From contig CAMVGM010000017.1 in NCBI GenBank assembly GCA_947167015.1, forward strand, positions 1 through 41,634: DNA of 41,634 bases, read 5' to 3'. This document shows, piece after piece, positions 36,529 to 41,634 of the stretch; the stretch's first letter is position 1, and the number at the start of each line of letters is the position of its first letter. The position numbers were made by a program, and so were the translations under genes. The notes below the pieces were generated by a model. The model had not been told where the DNA came from, did not search any database, and saw only the letters and a program-made list of their open reading frames with translations. The stretch is from an uncultured Bacteroidales bacterium (GTDB taxonomy: Bacteria > Bacteroidota > Bacteroidia > Bacteroidales > UBA932).

Positions 36529-37327
36529 AGGGTTCCACCCAGTGGATCCGCACCCCGCTTCGTTCCATCCCGCGGAACCAGGTCATCTGGCGTTTGGCAA
36601 ACTGGTGGATGGCCGTGGCGAGCTGCGTCCGCATTTCCTCGGCGTTGAGGATCCCCTGCAGGTAGAGCGTAACGAACTTGTACTCAAGCCCGTAGGAGAT
36701 GAGCGCCTCGGCGGGGACGCCGCGTTCCAGCAGGCCGCGGATTTCGTCCACCATCCCTTCCTGCAGGCGGGCGTCCAGGCGGGCGTCGATGCGCGCGTTG
36801 CGCTTATCCCGGTCCACCAGCGTGCCGATGAAGAAGGGCCGCTGCGGGAAACCCTCGCGGGGGAGTGCTTCGCGTTCGGCGCTGAGCGGCCGTTTTTCCG
36901 AAAAGTCGTAGCCGCGCGTGACGGCGTTGATGTACATCCCGGTGCCGCCGCAGAGGACGGGCACGGCCCCGCGGGCGCGGATGTCCGCATAGGCGCGCAG
37001 GAAGTCCTGCTGGAACTGCCAGACGTTGTACTGCGTACCGGGCTCGGCGATGTCGATCAGGTGGTAGGGGATGTTGCCGTACTCGGCGAGGTCCTTGCCC
37101 GTTCCGATGTCCATCCCGCGATAGACCTGGCGGGAGTCGGCGGAGATGATCTCGCCGCCGAGCTTCTCCGCAAGCGCCACCGCATAGCGCGTCTTGCCGG
37201 AGGCGGTGGGGCCCAGCACGACGATCAGGTCGCAGCGGCCGGCAGCATAGTCCTGCGCCAGCTGCGCGAGGTCAAGCTGCTCTGCCGGAGGCAGTTCGGC
37301 GGGGATGCTGTGCTTGAGGCGGGGCAT
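36527..37327 (-). CDS. miaA: tRNA dimethylallyltransferase, short form
   Basis: Transfers a dimethylallyl group to N6 of A37 in tRNAs reading UNN codons. The 266-residue protein has an N-terminal extension of about 30 residues, the P-loop GPTASGKT (39-46), ADSRQVYRGMDIGTGKD, IPYHLIDI, GGTGMYINAV and the C-terminal QFAKRQMTWFRGM. The segment normally found after the GGTGxY region (DP-x-x-A, then ND-x-x-R-x-x-R-A-L-E) is missing, making the core about 65 residues shorter than the usual 300. Catalytic motifs remain, so it may be active or a specialised paralogue. It follows smpB by 10 bases. Confidence 0.85.
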   Translation of the reverse strand: MPRLKHSIPAELPPAEQLDLAQLAQDYAAGRCDLIVVLGPTASGKTRYAVALAEKLGGEIISADSRQVYRGMDIGTGKDLAEYGNIPYHLIDIAEPGTQYNVWQFQQDFLRAYADIRARGAVPVLCGGTGMYINAVTRGYDFSEKRPLSAEREALPREGFPQRPFFIGTLVDRDKRNARIDARLDARLQEGMVDEIRGLLERGVPAEALISYGLEYKFVTLYLQGILNAEEMRTQLATAIHQFAKRQMTWFRGMERSGVRIHWVEP

Positions 37328-37337
37328 GGCGGCGGGC

Positions 37338-37796
37338 TTATTCGCGTTCCATTTCGCGGCGGATGTCCTTCTCCTTGATGGTGGCGCGCTTGTCGAACTC
37401 CTTCTTGCCCTTCGCCAGGGCGATGTGGAGCTTGGCGTAGCCGTTCGCGGCGATGTAGGCGCGCACCGCGACGATCGTGAGGCCCTTGGTCTTCACCGCC
37501 TGCGCCAGGTGCTTGAGTTCCCGCTTCGTGAGCAGGAGCTTGCGGTCGCGCAGGGGTTCGTGGCTGCTCCAGGCGGAAGCCCAGAAGTAGGTGGCGATGT
37601 TCATCCCGCGGACGTACAGGTCGCCGCCGGAGAAATAGCAGTAGGCGTCCTGCAGGGAGGCCTTGCCGGCGCGGATGGACTTGATCTCCGTGCCCACCAG
37701 CACGATGCCGGCGTCGTACTCCTCGAGGAACTCGTAGTCGAACGACGCCCGCTTGTTGGTGATGCGCACCTGCTGGGGCTTCTTTTCCTTGCTCAT
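37338..37796 (-). CDS. smpB: SsrA-binding protein
   Basis: Binds tmRNA and brings it to stalled ribosomes for trans-translation. The 152-residue protein contains the hallmark [18 protein letters not shown], then [24 protein letters not shown] and a basic C-terminal tail. The length is typical. Its ATG overlaps the metK stop as ATGA (37793-37796), which fixes the start; longer readings into metK are not needed. Confidence 0.97.
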   Translation of the reverse strand: MSKEKKPQQVRITNKRASFDYEFLEEYDAGIVLVGTEIKSIRAGKASLQDAYCYFSGGDLYVRGMNIATYFWASAWSSHEPLRDRKLLLTKRELKHLAQAVKTKGLTIVAVRAYIAANGYAKLHIALAKGKKEFDKRATIKEKDIRREMERE

Positions 37797-39016
37797 ATGC
37801 CGAAGGCCTGCTTGATGCGGTCCACGCCGTCCAGCAGCTCCCAGCCGAAGAACTGGATGCCGTCCTGCACGTAGGGCTTGCGGCCCATGTGGCCGTAGGC
37901 GGCGGTGGGCTCGTAGATGGGATTCTTGAGTCCGAACTTCCGGATGATGGCCGCGGGACGCAGGTCGAAGAGGCCGTGGACCGTCTCCGCGATCTCGGCG
38001 TCGGAGGAGGCGACGTGACGCGTGCCGTAAGTGTCCACGAAGACGCTGACGGGCTCCGCCACGCCGATGGCGTAGGCCAGCTGCACGAGGCATTCCTCCG
38101 CCACGCCGGCCGCGACGAGGTTCTTGGCGATGTAGCGGGCGGCGTAAGCGGCGCTGCGGTCCACCTTGGAGGGGTCCTTGCCGGAGAAGGCGCCGCCGCC
38201 GTGGGCGCCGCGTCCGCCGTAGGTGTCCACGATGATCTTGCGGCCGGTCAGGCCGGTATCGCCGGCCGGGCCGCCGATGACGAACTTGCCGGTGGGGTTG
38301 ACGTGCAGGATGTAATTGCCGTCGAAGAGGCGGGCGGTGCGCTCGGGCAGGGTGGCGATCATGCGCGGGAGGACGATCTCCCGGACATCTTTTTCAATAC
38401 GTGCGCGCATGCGTGCGTCGTCGCTGTCGAATTCGTCGTGCTGGGTGCTGAGGACGATGGTGTGCACGCGCACCGGCGTGCGCCTGCCGGTGAATTCGAC
38501 GGTGAACTGCGCCTTGGCGTCCGGGCGCAGGTAGGGCATCAGTTCCGGTTCGTTGTGCCGGATGTCGGCGAGCGTGTGCAGGAGCCGGTGCGACAGGGAC
38601 AGGGCGAGGGGCATGTACTCCTCGGTGTCGGTGCTGGCGTAGCCGAACATCATGCCCTGGTCGCCGGCGCCCTGCCCGTCGGGGTCTTCGCGCACGACGC
38701 CGCGGTGGATGTCCGCGCTCTGCTCGTGGATGGTGGAGATGACCCCGCACGAGGCGGCGTCGAAGCCGTATTCGGCCTTGGTGTAGCCGATGCGGGCGAT
38801 CACGCGGCGCACCGTGGCGGGAATGTCCACGTAGGCGCGTTCGGAGGAGACTTCTCCGCCTACGATCACCAGGCCGGAGGTGCAGAAGGTTTCACAGGCG
38901 ACTTTCGCCTCCGGGTCCTGCCGGAGGAATTCGTCGAGGATGGCGTCGGAAATCTGGTCGGCGACTTTGTCGGGATGACCTTCGGAGACGGACTCCGATG
39001 TAAAGAGGTAGTTCAT
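37793..39016 (-). CDS. metK: S-adenosylmethionine synthetase
   Basis: Makes S-adenosylmethionine from methionine and ATP. The 407-residue protein starts [17 protein letters not shown], with the catalytic His14 and Asp16, and contains [12 protein letters not shown] and [23 protein letters not shown] 39016 is chosen because it matches the family N terminus; in-frame ATGs at 39028 and 39049 would lie within or just upstream of the 3-prime strand of a SAM-II-like leader element. First in the order metK-smpB-miaA. The position of the leader element directly before the start codon implies translational control by the product. Confidence 0.97.
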   Translation of the reverse strand: MNYLFTSESVSEGHPDKVADQISDAILDEFLRQDPEAKVACETFCTSGLVIVGGEVSSERAYVDIPATVRRVIARIGYTKAEYGFDAASCGVISTIHEQSADIHRGVVREDPDGQGAGDQGMMFGYASTDTEEYMPLALSLSHRLLHTLADIRHNEPELMPYLRPDAKAQFTVEFTGRRTPVRVHTIVLSTQHDEFDSDDARMRARIEKDVREIVLPRMIATLPERTARLFDGNYILHVNPTGKFVIGGPAGDTGLTGRKIIVDTYGGRGAHGGGAFSGKDPSKVDRSAAYAARYIAKNLVAAGVAEECLVQLAYAIGVAEPVSVFVDTYGTRHVASSDAEIAETVHGLFDLRPAAIIRKFGLKNPIYEPTAAYGHMGRKPYVQDGIQFFGWELLDGVDRIKQAFGI

Positions 39017-39066
39017 CTTTTTTAGCATTTTTGACGAGGTTGCAAGCAATCAAATCTGTCCTCGTG
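39017..39066 (-). ncRNA. SAM-II/SAM-V-like riboswitch in the metK leader
   Basis: On the minus strand a six-base stem ACGAGG (39065-39060) with CCTCGT (39039-39034) closes a 20-base loop containing GATTT, six bases, then TTGCAA. The 3-prime strand AAAAATG-CTAAAAAAG ends directly at the metK ATG. This agrees with the SAM-II core as I recall it (stem, GAUUU and UUGCAA in the loop, a tail with AAAUG and GCUAAAAA forming a pseudoknot). Size, gene context and placement over the ribosome-binding region all fit. A choice between SAM-II and SAM-V needs a covariance-model search. Confidence 0.72.
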
Positions 39067-39081
39067 GTTTAACTTGAACTG

Positions 39082-39089
39082 CAAAGGTA
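39082..39089 (-). promoter_or_regulatory. Candidate -7 box for metK
   Basis: The minus strand reads TACCTTTG, an exact TAnnTTTG match. It would start transcription about 10 bases before the riboswitch stem, giving a leader of about 60 bases made up almost wholly of that element. Confidence 0.6.
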
Positions 39090-39122
39090 GCAATTATTGT
39101 TGATAAAAAAACGGGAAAGCGG

Positions 39123-39153
39123 TTGTGCTTTTCATTTTACTGAATTATCTTTG
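39123..39153 (+). promoter_or_regulatory. Candidate promoter of the Oar-like receptor gene
   Basis: TTG at 39123-39125 and TATCTTTG at 39146-39153 are 20 bases apart, matching the Bacteroidota -33/-7 pattern. The start codon lies 66 bases downstream. This promoter is divergent from that of metK. Confidence 0.6.
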
Positions 39154-39219
39154 CGGCGCAAACGAACGGGTAGTGTATTGAATTAGAATTAACTCAATTT
39201 ACCATATCATCAAGTCATT

Positions 39220-41634
39220 ATGAAACAAACCATCAAGAGCCTTTTGCTGTCTTTCGCGGCAATGCTTTTTGTTGTGTCTGCGTACGCGCAGGTGACAACC
39301 TCCGTCCTGAACGGCCGGGTCACCGACAAGGGCGGTGAGCCGATCGCCGGCGCTGCCGTCGTCGCAGTTCACATGCCTTCCGGCACGCAGTACTACGCTG
39401 TGGCCAATGCCGAAGGCCGTTTCTCCATCAACGGTATGCGTACCGGCGGTCCTTACTCCGTCGAGGTCAGCTGCCTGGGCTTCAACAACGTGACCTATAC
39501 CGACATCACGCTGCAGCTCGCCGAGGCCTATTCCCTGAACGCCAGCCTCTCGGATGACACGGAGATGCTCAACGAGGCCATCGTCATCTCCACCGCCTCC
39601 TCCAAGTTCGCCACCGAAAAGACCGGTGCGGCTACGAACATCAACAGCAGCCAGATCACCGCGCTGCCGACGGTCAGCCGCAGCATCACCGACGTCACCC
39701 GCCTGTCGCCTTACGGCGGCAACGGCATGACCTTCGCCGGCGCTGACGGACGTACCGCCAACTTCACCGTGGACGGTGCCAACTTCAACAACAACTTCGG
39801 CCTTTCCGACGGCCTGCCCGGCGGCGGCAACCCGATTTCCATCGACGCCATCGAGGAAATGCAGGTCGTGATCTCCCCGTACGACGTCCGCCAGACCAAC
39901 TTCATCGGCGGCGGCGTGAACGCGATCACCAAGTCCGGTACCAACACCTTCCGCGGTACCGCCTACGTGTATCACCGCAACGAGAACATGCGCGGCGACA
40001 CCGTGGACGGCGAGCAGATCTCCGGCGCCCGCGCCGTGGACCGCAACACCACCTACGGCTTCACCCTGGGCGGCCCGATCGTGAAGAACAAGCTCTTCTT
40101 CTTCGTGAACGCCGAGTATGCCAAGATCCCGACCATCGCCAACCGCTGGCAGGGTTCCACCAACGGCCGGGCCGATGCGGACAACTACATCTCCCGCACC
40201 ACCCAGTCCGACCTCAAGGCCGTTTCCGATTTCGTGAAGTCGAAGTACGGCTACGACACCGGTTCCTGGACCAACTTCCCGGCTGACGAGAACAACCTCA
40301 AGCTCCTCGCCCGCATCGACTGGAACATCAACGACAAGCACCACCTCGCTTTCCGTTACAACTACACGCTCAACAACCGCTGGAGCGCTCCCAACGCCAC
40401 CTCCATGGACGGTGGCACCCGTATGGCCGGCGCCCGTATGTCGCAGTATTCGATGTCCTTCGCGAATGCGATGTACTCGATGCAGAACATCGTGAGCACC
40501 TTCTCCGTCGACCTGAACAGCCGCCTGAGCGACAATCTCTCCAACCAGTTCCTCGCCACCTATTCCAAGCTCGATGACGTCCGCGGCACCAACTCTGCCG
40601 AGTTCCCGTTCATCGACATCCTGGACGGTGACCTGATGGAGGACGGCATCGGGACCAACAACTACATGGCCCTCGGTTACGAGCTCTTCACCTGGAACAA
40701 CGCGGTACACAATACTGTGGCCAACATCAAGGACGACCTGACCTACTATGCCGGCGACCACAAGATCACCGCCGGTGTCAGCTTCGAATACCAGATGGCC
40801 GACAACCAGTACATGCGCAACGGCTCCGGTTACTACCGCTACCACTCCGTGAGCGACTTCCTCGGCGGCGCCACCCCGGAGGTCGTCGCCCTGACCTACG
40901 GCTATGACGGCGAGCAGAAGCCCGCGGCCCGCGTGCAGTTCTACAAGGCCGGCATCTACGGCCAGGACGAGTGGAACATCAGCGACAAATTCAAGCTGAC
41001 TGCCGGCCTGCGCCTGGACGGCCTGTTCTTCAACAACAGCGACCTGATGACCAACGCGGCCATCCTCAAGCTCAGCTACTATCCGCAGGTTTACGGTTAC
41101 ACCGAGCAGCACATCGACACCGGCAAGTGGCCGACCTCCAAGGTAACCCTTTCCCCGCGCGTGGGCTTCAACTGGGACGTCCTCGGTGACAAGAGCCTCA
41201 AGGTCCGCGGCGGTACCGGCCTCTTCTCCGGCCGTCTCCCGCTCGTGTTCTTCACCAACATGCCGACCAACGGCGGTATGGTGCAGTACCAGGCCCAGCT
41301 CAACGCCGCGAACGCCAAGAAGAAAGGCTTCGACATGGATGTCTTCAAGGGCGGTCTCGTGACCGACTCCCAGGGCAAGGCCACCATCGACGCCCTCTAC
41401 CAGAAACTCCTCGGCCTGGGCTATCCCAGCACGGTCTCTCCGGAGGACGGCACCGTTCCGTCCGCCGTCAACGGCGTGGATCCGAAGTTCCGCATGCCGC
41501 AGGTCTGGAAGGCTTCCCTGGCCGTCGACTATTCCTTCCCGACGTCCTTCCCGCTCTCCGTCGAGGTCGAAGGCATCTTCAACAAGACCGTCAACGCGGT
41601 GTCCATCTCCGACTGGAGCATTCCCAACGTGGGC
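39220..41634 (+). CDS. Oar-like TonB-dependent receptor, right end outside the window
   Basis: An open frame of 805 codons without a stop before the right edge. It begins MKQTIKSLLLSFAAMLF with cleavage near SAYAQ, then a carboxypeptidase-regulatory-like domain (about 28-115: NGRVTDKGGEPIAGAAVV, GRFSINGMRTGG). The plug (about 125-235) has AGADGRTANFTVDGANFNN, IEEMQVVISPYDVRQ and GGGVNAITKSGTNTFRG, as in Oar-family proteins, which are larger than ordinary receptors (often about 1000-1100 residues). No SusD-like gene precedes it. Codon use is like that of the SusC genes, with frequent GGT and CGT, suggesting high expression. Confidence 0.92.
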   Translation, partial: MKQTIKSLLLSFAAMLFVVSAYAQVTTSVLNGRVTDKGGEPIAGAAVVAVHMPSGTQYYAVANAEGRFSINGMRTGGPYSVEVSCLGFNNVTYTDITLQLAEAYSLNASLSDDTEMLNEAIVISTASSKFATEKTGAATNINSSQITALPTVSRSITDVTRLSPYGGNGMTFAGADGRTANFTVDGANFNNNFGLSDGLPGGGNPISIDAIEEMQVVISPYDVRQTNFIGGGVNAITKSGTNTFRGTAYVYHRNENMRGDTVDGEQISGARAVDRNTTYGFTLGGPIVKNKLFFFVNAEYAKIPTIANRWQGSTNGRADADNYISRTTQSDLKAVSDFVKSKYGYDTGSWTNFPADENNLKLLARIDWNINDKHHLAFRYNYTLNNRWSAPNATSMDGGTRMAGARMSQYSMSFANAMYSMQNIVSTFSVDLNSRLSDNLSNQFLATYSKLDDVRGTNSAEFPFIDILDGDLMEDGIGTNNYMALGYELFTWNNAVHNTVANIKDDLTYYAGDHKITAGVSFEYQMADNQYMRNGSGYYRYHSVSDFLGGATPEVVALTYGYDGEQKPAARVQFYKAGIYGQDEWNISDKFKLTAGLRLDGLFFNNSDLMTNAAILKLSYYPQVYGYTEQHIDTGKWPTSKVTLSPRVGFNWDVLGDKSLKVRGGTGLFSGRLPLVFFTNMPTNGGMVQYQAQLNAANAKKKGFDMDVFKGGLVTDSQGKATIDALYQKLLGLGYPSTVSPEDGTVPSAVNGVDPKFRMPQVWKASLAVDYSFPTSFPLSVEVEGIFNKTVNAVSISDWSIPNVG

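Noticed and set aside
39034..39065. Simple terminator or plain hairpin reading of the metK leader stem
   Set aside because: The stem is short with a 20-base loop and no T run directly after it; the conserved loop and tail elements fit a SAM-binding pseudoknot better.

Overview
The window reads as chromosome of a GC-rich member of the Bacteroidota, most likely a Bacteroidales gut or rumen lineage. The evidence is the ATP synthase gene order atpD-C-B-E-F-H-A-G, two SusC/SusD (RagA/RagB-type) outer-membrane pairs, a DUF4249 lipoprotein, a type IX secretion C-terminal sorting domain, many lipoproteins, and promoters of the TAnnTTTG type. The genus is inference. No mobile element, CRISPR array, tRNA or rRNA was found.

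Layout. (1) 1-6672: a terminator of an upstream gene, then the complete F1Fo ATP synthase operon, whose genes abut or overlap. (2) 6676-11289, minus strand: a three-gene operon running from a PorV/PorQ-like barrel protein through an S41 peptidase lipoprotein to an S8 protease with a type IX sorting domain. (3) 11290-11725: an AT-rich divergent control region. (4) 11726-19026: SusC, SusD and a large surface lipoprotein, closed by a terminator. (5) 19134-30666: an S8 protease lipoprotein and a small lipocalin-like lipoprotein, then six tightly packed genes (CxxCH-bearing PD40 propeller lipoprotein, polytopic membrane protein, secreted unknown, TonB-dependent receptor, DUF4249 lipoprotein, secreted protein with macroglobulin-like and plug-like parts). 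(6) 30667-36473: a second SusC/SusD/lipoprotein set whose leader shares three sequence blocks with the first. (7) 36496-39089, minus strand: metK-smpB-miaA, with a compact leader that matches the SAM-II/SAM-V riboswitch core. (8) 39146-41634: an Oar-like TonB-dependent receptor that runs off the right edge.

How the parts fit. The ATP synthase and metK-smpB-miaA blocks are housekeeping. Almost everything else faces the envelope: three secreted or surface peptidases, four TonB-linked receptors and about ten lipoproteins, with no recognisable glycoside hydrolase or polysaccharide lyase. This favours a protein- or peptide-scavenging role (RagAB-like) over glycan use, but that is inference from context.

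The observations most worth checking are the SAM-II-like element ending at the metK start codon, a 47-base imperfect palindrome carried in frame inside atpG, the shared leader blocks of the two susC-like genes, and the six-gene TonB/DUF4249/plug operon.
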